This document shows, piece after piece, positions 33,761-43,181 of a DNA stretch of 64,000 nt. The position numbers were made by a program, and so were the translations under genes. Location of the stretch: contig CAYWPC010000001.1 of assembly GCA_964460075.1 (NCBI GenBank), forward strand, positions 62,001 through 126,000. Reading direction: 5' to 3'. Position 1 is the stretch's first letter; each line of letters opens with the position of its first letter. This stretch comes from JAMBLL01 sp964460075 (GTDB lineage: Bacteria; Actinomycetota; Acidimicrobiia; Spongiisociales; UBA5794). The notes under the pieces were generated by a model, which made no database searches, was not told where the DNA came from, and saw only the letters and a list, made by a program, of their open reading frames with translations.

Positions 33761-34498
33761 ATGAATGGAGACCCCCGATTGCACGTCCTGGTCATCATCC
33801 CGACATACAACGAATCAACGAACATCCGCGCCATAGCGAGCGCAGTTCGCTCCCATGGCTACGACATCCTCATCGTCGACGACGACTCACCGGATGGAAC
33901 AGGAGACCTCGCGGACGCATTGGCTGCGAGTGATCCAGGGGTGCACGTCCTGCATCGGGAAGAGAAGGCAGGCATCGGGCCAGCCTATGCCGCGGGCTTC
34001 CAGCAAGGCTTGCACATGGGCGCGAGCGTCCTGTGCGAAATGGACGCCGACTTCTCACACGACCCGTCGGATCTCCCGCTCCTCACCGAAGCCATCGAAG
34101 CCGGTGCAGACCTCGCCATCGGCTCAAGGTACGTGCCTGGCGGGGGAACTCGCGGATGGCCATGGTACCGAGAGGCGCTATCGCGGGGCGGAAACCTATA
34201 TGCGACGATGATGCTCGGCCTCAACGTTCGAGATGCAACTGCTGGCTTCCGAGCCTTCCGCGACACAACCATCCGAACGATCGACCCCGCGACGTGCAAA
34301 GCTTCAGGGTACGGTTTTCAGATCGAGATGGCGTGGCGCACCCAGCGCGCAGGACTCGACATCGTCGAGGTGCCGATCATCTTCAAAGAGAGAGAACTCG
34401 GTGAGTCGAAAATGAGTTCCCAGATCGCCCTCGAAGCAATCGCGCTGGTTACGAAGTGGGGTCTCAAGCACCGCTGGAACCAACTCACCAGACGATAG
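33761..34498 (+). CDS. Polyprenol-phosphate mannosyltransferase-like GT2
   Basis: Family 2 glycosyltransferase of the dolichol-phosphate mannose synthase type, 245 aa and soluble. VIIPTYNESTNI, the DDDSPDGTGDLA nucleotide-sugar motif, EMDADFSHDP metal site and the SRYVPGGGTRGWPWYR segment are diagnostic. It would transfer mannose from GDP-mannose to a polyprenyl phosphate on the inner membrane face, the donor for cell-surface glycans. The apolipoprotein N-acyltransferase fusion seen in mycobacterial Ppm1 is absent. ATG 33761 is preferred; an upstream in-frame extension is basic and lacks conservation. Confidence 0.9.
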   Translation: MNGDPRLHVLVIIPTYNESTNIRAIASAVRSHGYDILIVDDDSPDGTGDLADALAASDPGVHVLHREEKAGIGPAYAAGFQQGLHMGASVLCEMDADFSHDPSDLPLLTEAIEAGADLAIGSRYVPGGGTRGWPWYREALSRGGNLYATMMLGLNVRDATAGFRAFRDTTIRTIDPATCKASGYGFQIEMAWRTQRAGLDIVEVPIIFKERELGESKMSSQIALEAIALVTKWGLKHRWNQLTRR

Positions 34499-34518
34499 GT
34501 CCACAGGAGCCAAACAAA

Positions 34519-35010
34519 ATGCACATCTCCGTACGCCAGGCTTGTGACGATGACATCCCGAAGCTCGTCGCTCTGTATCGTGCCTTGGAGGCAGAGCAGA
34601 TCGAACGCAAGCCAATCTGGGCACTCACCGACGGACTCGACGATCGTCTCGATGCATCGCTGCTGCACGCCCTGGAGCGCACCGACTCTTGGCTCCTCGT
34701 CGGACAAATCGATAGTGTGACCGTAGGCTTCCTCTGGGGAACCATCGAGCCGATGCTTGAGCGAGCACGCGGAGCGCGCACAGGTCGAATTCGGCTCATT
34801 TACACGGAACCTCCAGCGAGGGGAGTAGGCGTGGGACACGAGATGCTCGAAGTGATTCTGGAGCAACTGAGAGGGTTCGGCATTCGGCACTTCGATGCTC
34901 CCGTTGGTCCAGGGCAGCGCGAAGCAAAGAATTTCTTCGAGTCCCACAGCTTCGCTGCCCGATCGATCATCATGCATCACGCCGACGAGCCCCCGACAGC
35001 CGATGCTTGA
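34519..35010 (+). CDS. GNAT-family N-acetyltransferase
   Basis: 163-aa acetyl-CoA-dependent acyltransferase. The N-terminal ISVRQACDDDIPKLVALYRAL and the acetyl-CoA-binding motif A region (IRLIYTEPPARGVGVGHEMLEVILEQ; the usual Q/RxxGxG/A reads RGVGVG) are clear. Late segment FFESHSF is the motif B end. Substrate unknown. It overlaps the following peptidase gene by 8 nt. Ribosome site caggag. Confidence 0.82.
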   Translation: MHISVRQACDDDIPKLVALYRALEAEQIERKPIWALTDGLDDRLDASLLHALERTDSWLLVGQIDSVTVGFLWGTIEPMLERARGARTGRIRLIYTEPPARGVGVGHEMLEVILEQLRGFGIRHFDAPVGPGQREAKNFFESHSFAARSIIMHHADEPPTADA

Positions 35011-36361
35011 CGCGAGGTACCAGACACATGCCGTAAGGCTTCTCCAGGAATTGATTCGCAACGCCTGCGTCAACACCGGCGATCCTGGATCGGGAAACGA
35101 GATCGCGTCTGTTCGGACCATCCAAGATTATCTCGGACACACCGGCACCGTGGTAGAGCCGATAGCGGGACGCGCATCGGTGGTGTTTCGCCTTCGGGGA
35201 CACGACACAGATGCGCCTCGGCTCCTGCTCATCCCACACCTCGATGTCGTTCCAGCCGATCCAACAGCATGGACACACGATCCGTTCTCCGGTGACATCC
35301 GGGACGGATTCGTCTGGGGGCGGGGTGCGGTCGACATGCTCAACGTCACAGCTGCAATGGTTGCCGTATTCAAGGCACTCCTCGACGGAGCGATCACGGC
35401 CCCGGCAGGGGACGTAATCCTCGCTGCTGTCGCTGATGAAGAGGCGGGAGGCACCTACGGCGCACGGTACCTCGTCGACGATTGCTGGGAGCTAGTCTCG
35501 TGCGACTACGTCCTCACCGAAGTCGCAGGACCCATGCTCACCGGGCCTCAGGGATCCTCCCTCCCTGTCACCGTTGCAGAGAAGGGCCCTGCTTGGCGAT
35601 CCGTGACGGCACACGGTGTCGCGGGACATGGAAGCCAGCCATTTGGGAGACAGAACGCGGTAGTCGACCTAGCGTCCGCGTTCTCCCGCATCGCTGCGTC
35701 ACCCCATCCAGTGCTGATCACCCCCGAATGGTGCAGATTCGTTCCGCACCTGCCCATGGGCGACCGCCTCGGATCCATGTTGATCCTGCCAGATCAAGTG
35801 GATCTCGCAATCGAGGAGATCGCAACAACCGACGTCACTCTTGCTCGCTGGATCCACGCATGCACACATCTGACCTTCTCACCGAACGTCATCAGCGGTG
35901 GTACGAAGGCGAACGTGGTGCCTTCGTTGTCACGCGGTGACATAGACATCAGGCTGCTCCCAGGCCAAGACGCACACGATGTTGCAGACCACCTGCGTAA
36001 GGTACTTGGACCCGATGCGTTCGAGGCGTTGGACTTCGAGCCAGTCCTCGATATGGAAGCCAACGGCACTCACCCTTCCGGTGCGCTGTGGGAATCGATC
36101 GCTGATGCCGCAGAGCTGCATATAGGGACCCGACGCCTCGCCCCTACTCTGACTCCGGTCACCACGGATGCCCGGTTCTTCCGCTCGAAGGGAATCCCGG
36201 CTTTCGGCGTCGGACTCTTCGATGACTCGGTCACGTTCCCTGAGATGCTCGCCATGTTCCATGGCGCAGACGAACGCGTCTCCGTCGGCTCGGTAGAACT
36301 CACGGCAGCCTTCCTCGGAACCGTGATCGAGACGTTCTCAGCCCGAGTTCGAGACGTCTAG
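35003..36361 (+). CDS. M20 family metallopeptidase
   Basis: 452-aa di-zinc hydrolase of the ArgE/DapE/CPG2 group. Metal ligands appear in LIPHLDVVPAD (H then D), the GRGAVDMLN segment and ADEEAGGTYGARYL (catalytic Glu). The dimerisation domain lies in the middle (VAGHGSQPFGRQNAV). It removes acyl groups or cleaves small peptides. Pairing with an acetyltransferase suggests acetylated amino-acid turnover, but this is inference. Its 3' end overlaps the convergent DUF1015 gene by 24 nt. Confidence 0.88.
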   Translation: MLDARYQTHAVRLLQELIRNACVNTGDPGSGNEIASVRTIQDYLGHTGTVVEPIAGRASVVFRLRGHDTDAPRLLLIPHLDVVPADPTAWTHDPFSGDIRDGFVWGRGAVDMLNVTAAMVAVFKALLDGAITAPAGDVILAAVADEEAGGTYGARYLVDDCWELVSCDYVLTEVAGPMLTGPQGSSLPVTVAEKGPAWRSVTAHGVAGHGSQPFGRQNAVVDLASAFSRIAASPHPVLITPEWCRFVPHLPMGDRLGSMLILPDQVDLAIEEIATTDVTLARWIHACTHLTFSPNVISGGTKANVVPSLSRGDIDIRLLPGQDAHDVADHLRKVLGPDAFEALDFEPVLDMEANGTHPSGALWESIADAAELHIGTRRLAPTLTPVTTDARFFRSKGIPAFGVGLFDDSVTFPEMLAMFHGADERVSVGSVELTAAFLGTVIETFSARVRDV

Positions 36362-37411
36362 AAGGGCCCCGACAAGTCCCACGGCGACCTTCGGGTTGAA
36401 GCAGGTCGTCTTCTCGGGGAGAATCACACCACGACGCGCAGTCTCGACGATGTCGTCGATCGCGAGATCACCCATGATCGCCACCGCTCGTGCTCCGGCC
36501 TCAAGCTCCGCGTAGGCGTCGGCCTCTCGCGTTGCGTACCCCTCCACCCACATGCCGAGCGGTCCGAGTAGCGAGCCTTCGAGGGTGAGCGAGCTGATCC
36601 GATCCTCGACATCGGATCGATCATCCACATCCAGCGTGATCACGACGGAGGAGTCACCGCTCACGATCGCGACCGCCCCGGGGGAGACCCGTTCGCCACG
36701 CCGATACGGCCTGACAACGGCGGACGAAGGTAGATCATCGAACCACGCTCTGCGGCCAGCGAGAACCCTGTGCTGGGGCTCGAGGAACAGGCCAGGGGAT
36801 CGATGATCAACCACCATGGCAAGGATCGAAGGAGTCGTCTCTGTTCCTTCGATGTGCTGACGCGCCGCAGCAATGCGATGGTGACCGTCAAGCACAACAA
36901 AGCCCTCGGTCCCGACTCGGTCCTCAAGGGAAGGGACCGATCGGATCGTGTGTACCTCCTCGTCGTAGCGCACACTGCGGAGTACAGCTGACTCCGATGG
37001 CACGTCATCGAGGGCGGCCGCAACGATGACGGGTTCGAGAAAGGCTCCGGCGCGCTCGATATCGGCACGTCGTGTCGCAACCGACGACACCATCACACCC
37101 TCATGGGAGTACACCTCGGCAGCGTCGAGATCCAGGACACCAACCAACCCCGTCATCTCAGGTCTTCCAGGGCGACGGATCGTGTACGAAACGAAGGCCC
37201 GATCCGCCTCCTGCATGAAACCGCGATCGAGAAGCACACGGCACCGCAACTCCCCCCTTCGGTAGGACCCTGGTGTATCCACAGCGTGCAGTACTCGAAC
37301 GGAGATCGGGTTACCGTCTTGTTGCGAACGATCTGACGACAACCTCGTCGGCTCGCCGAACCGACGTACGGCCTCGGGTGTGTAGATCAACGGTTTGAAC
37401 GGATGCAGCAT
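36338..37411 (-). CDS. DUF1015 family protein
   Basis: 357-aa cytosolic protein with the DUF1015 hallmarks: the N-terminal HPFKPLIYTPEAVRRFGEPTR, YTIRRPGRPEMTGLVGVLDL, the strictly conserved VLDGHHRIAAAR loop (similar to ParB/sulfiredoxin-fold nucleotide-binding proteins), and a C-terminal LPEKTTCFNPKVAVGLV. Enzymatic role is unproven in most organisms. ATG at 37411; the upstream region contains a small hairpin with TACCAT in its loop on the reverse strand. Convergent and overlapping with the M20 gene. Confidence 0.85.
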   Translation of the reverse strand: MLHPFKPLIYTPEAVRRFGEPTRLSSDRSQQDGNPISVRVLHAVDTPGSYRRGELRCRVLLDRGFMQEADRAFVSYTIRRPGRPEMTGLVGVLDLDAAEVYSHEGVMVSSVATRRADIERAGAFLEPVIVAAALDDVPSESAVLRSVRYDEEVHTIRSVPSLEDRVGTEGFVVLDGHHRIAAARQHIEGTETTPSILAMVVDHRSPGLFLEPQHRVLAGRRAWFDDLPSSAVVRPYRRGERVSPGAVAIVSGDSSVVITLDVDDRSDVEDRISSLTLEGSLLGPLGMWVEGYATREADAYAELEAGARAVAIMGDLAIDDIVETARRGVILPEKTTCFNPKVAVGLVGALLDVSNSG

Positions 37412-37582
37412 GTTGGACCCCGATGGTACGGGGATTCGCGACTTCTCCGAAGTGTCCCGCTCGTTCTATGCGGTGTGGTCCCAAGGCATCCACCAATGGC
37501 CCGCATGACTGCAACGACAACCGTCTCGGCTACGCGAGAGACACAACACCAGTACACGGCGTCAATGAGGGATAATGAAACT

Positions 37583-37759
37583 ATGACTGACAGCCAGAAC
37601 GAGAACGACCGGACGAACGTAGACGATCTTGTTGCGAAGCTCAGCTCTGCCGACCCGCAGGACGCTCCCATCATTGCGGAGGCTCTCGCTGACGAGTTGG
37701 CGGACCAACTCAGTTCCACGGAAGTCGATACAGCCACCGAGCAGGGAACCAGATCCTGA
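37583..37759 (+). CDS. 58-aa acidic protein upstream of tlyA
   Basis: Small acidic product (starts MTDSQNENDRTNVDDLV, contains ALADELADQLSS). No family recognised. A gaggg run about 10 nt upstream can serve as ribosome site; a gataat hexamer 6 nt before the ATG is an alternative leaderless signal. Its stop TGA at 37757-37759 overlaps the only plausible start of tlyA, so it probably couples translation of tlyA. ATG 37565 would add six residues. Confidence 0.6.
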   Translation: MTDSQNENDRTNVDDLVAKLSSADPQDAPIIAEALADELADQLSSTEVDTATEQGTRS

Positions 37760-38544
37760 TCCGCCGACGCCTCGACACAGAACTCGTACGTCGAAAGCTC
37801 GCAACAAGTAGAACCGAGGCACGTAGAGCGATCGATGCAGGTCTCGTTCGTGTCAACGCCAACGCAGCACCGAAGCCATCAACGCTGGTTGCGCCAGACG
37901 ACGCTGTTCACCTCGTCAGCCGCCCTCGCCCCTTCGTGAGCCGGGCGGGCCAGAAACTTGAAGCCGCTCTCACGACCTTCTCCCTCGACGTCACGAACCG
38001 ACGAGCAATCGATGTAGGTGCGTCGACCGGAGGATTCACCGACTGCATGCTCCAGCGCGACATAGCCAGCGTTGTGGCGCTTGACGTCGGCTACGGACAA
38101 CTTCACTGGCGCATTCGCAACGATGCGAGGGTCGAGGTCATCGAGAGGACAAATATCCGCCACGCAGATCCAGAGCATCTCGGATCTCCGTTCGACCTTA
38201 TCGTCGCCGATCTCTCCTTCATCTCCCTGAGGACCGTAGCGAGCCAGATCCGCGCGCTTGGAGGAGACGGCTCCGATTGGATTCTGCTCATCAAGCCGCA
38301 ATTCGAAGCGGGGAGAGACAAGATAGGCAAAGGAGGCATCGTTCGCGACCCTGCGGTTCGGTGCGATGTTGTCAAGGCCGTCGTCGGACATTTCGATGAC
38401 ATCGGGCTCGGCTGTTCAGGCATCATCGTGTCGCCCATCACCGGCGCGACAGGCAACACGGAATTCGTCGCCTGGTTTCGCCGGACCACAGGTACCGTGG
38501 ATGAGGAATCCATCGAGGCACTGACCAAAGGAACCACGAAGTGA
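37756..38544 (+). CDS. tlyA: TlyA-family rRNA 2'-O-methyltransferase, non-AUG start
   Basis: Methylates riboses of 16S and/or 23S rRNA; loss of TlyA gives capreomycin resistance in mycobacteria. The SAM domain shows IDVGASTGGFTDCML, DVGYGQLHWRIRND and VADLSFISL. An N-terminal S4 domain (RRRLDTELVRRKLATSRTEARRAIDAG) lies in frame upstream of the first usual start (GTG 37936). The frame back to its stop at 37690 has no ATG, GTG or TTG. The start must therefore be CTG 37756 (CTGA overlap) or ATC 37759. The S4 sequence aligns with mycobacterial TlyA within one residue of this point. Predicted 262 aa. Confidence 0.9.
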   Translation: MIRRRLDTELVRRKLATSRTEARRAIDAGLVRVNANAAPKPSTLVAPDDAVHLVSRPRPFVSRAGQKLEAALTTFSLDVTNRRAIDVGASTGGFTDCMLQRDIASVVALDVGYGQLHWRIRNDARVEVIERTNIRHADPEHLGSPFDLIVADLSFISLRTVASQIRALGGDGSDWILLIKPQFEAGRDKIGKGGIVRDPAVRCDVVKAVVGHFDDIGLGCSGIIVSPITGATGNTEFVAWFRRTTGTVDEESIEALTKGTTK

Positions 38545-39323
38545 ACCAGGTACGGATAGTCGTTCGCGATGGTATGCCGCACGCCGACGAGATCGCCAAC
38601 AGGCTCGTGTCTGCTCTCGCGAGCAGACAGGTCGCTGCCGATCACTCGGAACCGAATCCAGAAGTAATCGTTGCCATCGGTGGCGACGGGACCGTACTGC
38701 AAGCAGCAGCCGAGGCACTCGCTCTCGACGTCCCGTTGTGCGGAGTGAACGTCGGCCGTGTCGGATATCTCGCAGAGTTCGAAGAACGCGAAATCGATGA
38801 CCTAGCCGACGCAATCGCCTCCGACCGATACGCCGTGGAGCACCACAGCACCGTTGAAGTGCGAACAGGTGACCAGTATGCGCTGGCTATCAACGACATC
38901 GTTGTGGAAAAGGTGGTTAGCCAGCGCATCATCGAGGTCGATGTTCGCGTCAACGGGAAGGACCTCGCTTCCTACCGCACCGATGGGATCATCGTTGCGA
39001 CCCCGCTCGGTTCGACTGCCTATTCCTTGTCGGCCGGCGGCCCGGTGGTCGACCCATCCCTCGATGCACTGATCATGACACCCATTGCCCCACACAGTCT
39101 TCTGACGAGAGCGGTCGTGCTTGCACCCAGCGCCGTGGTCACACTGACCATACAGGTCGACAGACCCGCGAGAATCAACGTCGATGGGACAGAACTGTGC
39201 CTTGTCCAACCAGGGCACGAGATCCGGATCGCTCGCGGACCACGAACCGTCGCGTTCTTGACCTTGGGCCGACATTCCTTCCCTGAGGCGGTACGCGAGC
39301 AGTTCGGGCTCGACCATGCTTGA
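38541..39323 (+). CDS. nadK: NAD kinase
   Basis: Phosphorylates NAD to NADP. The GGDGTVLQAAAE loop (~residue 45), NVGRVGYLAEFEE, the ALNDIVVEK-like segment (AINDIVVEKV) and DGIIVATPLGSTAYSLSAGGPVVDP are the full family signature. 260 aa. GTG 38541 overlaps the tlyA stop (GTGA). The tlyA-nadK-recN order is conserved across Gram-positive bacteria. Confidence 0.96.
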   Translation: MNQVRIVVRDGMPHADEIANRLVSALASRQVAADHSEPNPEVIVAIGGDGTVLQAAAEALALDVPLCGVNVGRVGYLAEFEEREIDDLADAIASDRYAVEHHSTVEVRTGDQYALAINDIVVEKVVSQRIIEVDVRVNGKDLASYRTDGIIVATPLGSTAYSLSAGGPVVDPSLDALIMTPIAPHSLLTRAVVLAPSAVVTLTIQVDRPARINVDGTELCLVQPGHEIRIARGPRTVAFLTLGRHSFPEAVREQFGLDHA

Positions 39324-40929
39324 CGAGATACACGCGTCGAACGTCGGCCTCATCGACAACGCAGCTGTAGCTCCCTCGCCTGGCCTCACCGTTCTGACCG
39401 GGGAGACAGGGGCAGGAAAGACGCTGATGCTTGGTGCCCTGCGGCTCGTTCGGGGCGACACAGCCTCTCGAGAAATCGTGGGCCCACACGCGGAAGTTGC
39501 AGAGGTCACGGCACGATTCCTTGACACATCAGGTGATGAGGTCGTCGTGAGGAGAACAGTCGCAAACGGGCGATCGAGGGCCTATCTCAATGGGCGACCA
39601 GTTACCGCTGGCGAGTTGTCCGCCACCGTCGGCGAATTGATCAGCATCGTCTCGCAGGGTGATCAACACATGTTGACGACGTCTGACGGCGTGCGGAGGG
39701 TCGTGGATTCCGCTCTCTCGAAGAAGGAGAGGACGATCCTTGGCGGATACCATGCAGCGTACGGCGAGCGTGAGGCCGTGCGGGCCGAAATGGGTGCGCT
39801 CGGATCCGATCATCGAAGCCTTGAGCGCGAACTCGACATGCTTCGCTTCCAGATCGCAGAGATCCGTGAAGCCGGGTTCCAATCCGGCGATGAAGAGGCT
39901 CTCAGACTGCAACTCGACCGAATGCGCCACGGAGCCGAGATATCTGCCGAGGCCGCTGTTGCACTATCTGCCCTCGGAGACTCTGGGGCAGAAGCCGGCG
40001 TCGAGCAAGCGCTCGCGGCCATCAAGAGAGTCGAACGTCTCGACCCTGGCGTAGGCGACATTTCGGGGAGCCTCGCTGAGATCGCCTCCAGGCTCCGCGA
40101 GACCGTCAGTGACCTGACTCAGTACGCCGAGACCCTCCACATGGATCCTGCAGGTCTGGCTTTGGCAGAGTCGCGACTCGCTGAGTTGTCGGCGCTGGAG
40201 CGCAAGTACGGAGCGACCGTTGCCGACATCGACGTGTTCGCTAAGGAGGCCCATCAGCGCTCCGAACACATTGCGAGACTGCTCGATGCGGCCTCAGATA
40301 TCCAGGAGCGACACGAGCAAGCAGCCGATGCGCTTGAGAGAGTTGCAACACAACTGAGGCTCGTACGGGCAGCACACGCAAGCCGAATCGCTTCCGGAGC
40401 CCAAGAGCACCTCAAAGATCTCGGATTCAATGATCCAGTGGTATCGATTGTGGTCGAGCCCAAGGAGCCAACAGCATCAGGTGCGGACCGATTCCGGATT
40501 CTGTTCGCTTCGGATTCCTCGCTCACACCTGCTGAGATATCAGCAGTTGCCTCCGGCGGTGAACTCTCTCGATTGGTACTTGCTCTCACGCTCGCATCCG
40601 GCGGTGCGGAGGCGTCGGTCGTCGCCTTTGACGAGATTGACGCAGGAATCGGTGGTGCGACCGCCCTCGCCATGGGTCAGAAACTTGCACGTCTCGCCAC
40701 AACGCGTCAAGTCATATGCGTGACGCACCTTCCACAGGTCGCCGCGTTCGGCACCAAGCACTACACGGTGACGCGTGTCGGCACGCGCGCATCCGTCCAT
40801 CCGGCGACAGGCCCAGAGCGCGTAGACGAGATCGCTCGAATGCTTGCAGGTCTCGTCGGCTCGGACAAGGCGAAGCAGCACGCTGCAGAACTTCTCGCGA
40901 TCGCAGAGATCGCTCTCTCGTCTGAATGA
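39316..40929 (+). CDS. recN: DNA repair protein RecN
   Basis: SMC-like ATPase for double-strand-break repair, 537 aa. Walker A GETGAGKTLML is near residue 30. Two long coiled-coil arms flank a central hinge (about 150-370). The ABC signature is ASGGELSRLVLALTLA, Walker B VVAFDEIDAGIGG and the H-loop VICVTHLPQVAA. Starts 8 nt inside nadK. Confidence 0.96.
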   Translation: MLDEIHASNVGLIDNAAVAPSPGLTVLTGETGAGKTLMLGALRLVRGDTASREIVGPHAEVAEVTARFLDTSGDEVVVRRTVANGRSRAYLNGRPVTAGELSATVGELISIVSQGDQHMLTTSDGVRRVVDSALSKKERTILGGYHAAYGEREAVRAEMGALGSDHRSLERELDMLRFQIAEIREAGFQSGDEEALRLQLDRMRHGAEISAEAAVALSALGDSGAEAGVEQALAAIKRVERLDPGVGDISGSLAEIASRLRETVSDLTQYAETLHMDPAGLALAESRLAELSALERKYGATVADIDVFAKEAHQRSEHIARLLDAASDIQERHEQAADALERVATQLRLVRAAHASRIASGAQEHLKDLGFNDPVVSIVVEPKEPTASGADRFRILFASDSSLTPAEISAVASGGELSRLVLALTLASGGAEASVVAFDEIDAGIGGATALAMGQKLARLATTRQVICVTHLPQVAAFGTKHYTVTRVGTRASVHPATGPERVDEIARMLAGLVGSDKAKQHAAELLAIAEIALSSE

Positions 40930-40933
40930 ACGC

Positions 40934-40960
40934 TTGACCGTTCACACCGACTGCTATCAT
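40934..40960 (+). promoter_or_regulatory. Putative pyrG promoter
   Basis: TTGACC (40934-40939), 15-nt spacer, TATCAT (40955-40960), in the only gap (~57 nt) of this gene run. The spacer is somewhat short. Confidence 0.45.
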
Positions 40961-40986
40961 CAGACCTTCCGAGCCAGAGGATGCGC

Positions 40987-42636
40987 GTGACCAAGCACGT
41001 GTTCGTAACCGGCGGGGTGACATCGAGCCTCGGCAAAGGCATCACATCTGCATCCCTGGGTCGACTCCTCAAGGCACGGGGATACCGAGTCGTCCTGCAG
41101 AAACTCGACCCCTACATCAACGTTGACCCTGGAACGATGAATCCCTTTGAGCATGGTGAGGTTTTCGTCACAGACGACGGGGGAGAGACCGATCTCGATC
41201 TTGGGCATTACGAACGATTCGTGGGTGAGAGCCTCAGCAGGGATTCCAACGTCACGACCGGTTCGATATACCAATCCGTCATCCGCAAGGAACGCAGAGG
41301 GGACTATCTCGGCGCGACCGTACAGGTGATCCCTCACATCACGAACGAGATCAAGGCACGAATTCGCAAGCTTGGCCAACGAGACGACGTCGACGTCGTC
41401 ATCACAGAGGTTGGAGGAACCGTTGGAGACATCGAGTCACTCCCATTCCTGGAGGCGATTCGCCAAATCCGCAAAGACATCGGTGAAGAGAACACCTGCT
41501 ACATCCACGTGACCTTGGTCCCGTATCTCAATACGAGTGGTGAGCTCAAAACGAAGCCAACGCAGCACTCCGTGGCTGAGCTGCGCAGCAGGGGAATCCT
41601 CCCAGAGGTGATCGTGGTTCGATCCGATCGGCCGATCGACGAATCTGCCAGGCGAAAGATCTGCCTCTTCTGCGACGTGGCACCTGATGCCGTTATCAAC
41701 GCTATCGACGTGCCGAACATCTACGGTGTGCCCCTGGCGCTGCACGAGGGGGGCCTCGATCAGGTCGTCTGTCGCGAGCTCAAGCTCGACGCCCCGGAAC
41801 CCGACCTCACCGCGTGGGAAGCGATGGTACGCGCAATGGCTGTTCCTGAAGGTGACGTGACTATCGGAATTGTCGGAAAGTACGTTGACCTTCCAGACGC
41901 GTATCTCTCCGTCGTCGAGGCGCTCCGTCACGCAGGACGCACGTCGCGGGTTCAAGTGAACCTGAAGTGGATTCCCGCAGACGACATCGATGGCCTCCTT
42001 GTGGCGTCCTATCTCGAAGGCCTCGACGGCATCCTCGTACCAGGAGGGTTCGGTATCAGGGGAATCGAAGGCAAAGTGCAAGCCATCCGATATGCCAGAG
42101 AGAACCACATTCCGTTCCTCGGCCTGTGCCTCGGACTGCAGTGTGCGGTAATCGAATACTCCCGCAACGTGCTCGGGCTGACAAACGCCCATTCGAGCGA
42201 ATTCGATCCGGTGACGCTATACCCCGTGATCGACCTCATGGAGACGCAGAAGGATGTCTCGGACATGGGAGGAACGATGCGACTCGGCCTGTACCCGGCA
42301 AAGCTCGCAGAAGGCTCGCTCGTGCGGTCTCTCTATAACGCAGAAGTCGTCTACGAGCGCCACCGTCATCGTTGGGAAGTCAACAACACGTATCGCCAGC
42401 GTCTTGAGGACGCAGGCATGGCAATGTCGGGGACGTCGCCCGATGAGCGACTCGTAGAATTCATCGAGGTACCCGAGCACCCATACTTCGTGGCAACCCA
42501 AGCTCATCCAGAGCTCCTCTCGCGCCCGGACGCGCCGCACCCCCTCTTCGACGGCTTCGTCTCCGCCGCCAAGCTGAGGCGCTCGACCCAGTCGAAGACG
42601 AAGGCAGATGCCACCGTCACCGACTCCGTACGGTGA
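40987..42636 (+). CDS. pyrG: CTP synthase
   Basis: Amidates UTP to CTP with glutamine. The synthase domain begins TKHVFVTGGVTSSLGKGITSASLG with KLDPYINVDPGTMNPFEHGEVFVTDDGGETDLDLGHYERF. The C-terminal class I glutaminase has the nucleophile Cys in FLGLCLGLQCAVIEYSRN (~residue 381) and HPEL downstream. GTG 40987 is chosen because agagg (40976-40980) is 6 nt away; ATG 40981 lies directly against that site and would add two residues. 549 aa. Confidence 0.96.
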   Translation: MTKHVFVTGGVTSSLGKGITSASLGRLLKARGYRVVLQKLDPYINVDPGTMNPFEHGEVFVTDDGGETDLDLGHYERFVGESLSRDSNVTTGSIYQSVIRKERRGDYLGATVQVIPHITNEIKARIRKLGQRDDVDVVITEVGGTVGDIESLPFLEAIRQIRKDIGEENTCYIHVTLVPYLNTSGELKTKPTQHSVAELRSRGILPEVIVVRSDRPIDESARRKICLFCDVAPDAVINAIDVPNIYGVPLALHEGGLDQVVCRELKLDAPEPDLTAWEAMVRAMAVPEGDVTIGIVGKYVDLPDAYLSVVEALRHAGRTSRVQVNLKWIPADDIDGLLVASYLEGLDGILVPGGFGIRGIEGKVQAIRYARENHIPFLGLCLGLQCAVIEYSRNVLGLTNAHSSEFDPVTLYPVIDLMETQKDVSDMGGTMRLGLYPAKLAEGSLVRSLYNAEVVYERHRHRWEVNNTYRQRLEDAGMAMSGTSPDERLVEFIEVPEHPYFVATQAHPELLSRPDAPHPLFDGFVSAAKLRRSTQSKTKADATVTDSVR

Positions 42637-43181
42637 ACAGCAAGCACGGTTTCAGCGTGCTCGCCACGACCACCCTGAACGATGTTGGGTTTCTACGAGT
42701 CGAGCAGAGAACGCTCGCTACACCGTCGGGCGAACACATCGAGCGATACGTCGTCGTACATCCCGGAGCTGTCGCCGTCGTTCCTCGTGCTGGAGACGAT
42801 GTCATCCTCGTCGCACAGTACAGAGCAGCTGTGGATGCTGTCGTACTTGAAATACCGGCAGGAAAGCTTGATCAACAAGGCGAGGAGCCACGGGCCGCTG
42901 CAGAGAGAGAGTTGCTTGAAGAGACCGGATACACCGCTGGCAACATCGCGCATCTCACAGATCTGTGGACGGCCGTTGGGTTCTCCAACGAGCGGATCTC
43001 CATCTATGTGGCCACGCAACTCGAACCAGGTGATCCGCAACCGATCGGTGAGGAAGAACACGCGGCCGAGATAATCCGAATGTCATGGGATCAGGCGCTC
43101 GGGAGCGTCCTCTCTGGTGAAATAACCGACGCCAAGACCGTGGCCGCACTCCTCCTCGTGGAACACCGTGGACCTTCCTGA
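42633..43181 (+). CDS. NUDIX hydrolase (ADP-ribose pyrophosphatase-like)
   Basis: 182 aa with the complete Nudix box: GKLDQQGEEPRAAAERELLEETGY (~residues 74-97). The preceding VILVAQYRAAVDAVVLEIPAGKLD and following LTDLWTAVGFSNERISIYVA are typical of ADP-ribose pyrophosphatases, which clear ADP-ribose to AMP and ribose phosphate. GTG 42633 overlaps pyrG (GTGA). It lies between pyrG and xerD, as in many actinobacteria. Confidence 0.9.
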   Translation: MNSKHGFSVLATTTLNDVGFLRVEQRTLATPSGEHIERYVVVHPGAVAVVPRAGDDVILVAQYRAAVDAVVLEIPAGKLDQQGEEPRAAAERELLEETGYTAGNIAHLTDLWTAVGFSNERISIYVATQLEPGDPQPIGEEEHAAEIIRMSWDQALGSVLSGEITDAKTVAALLLVEHRGPS

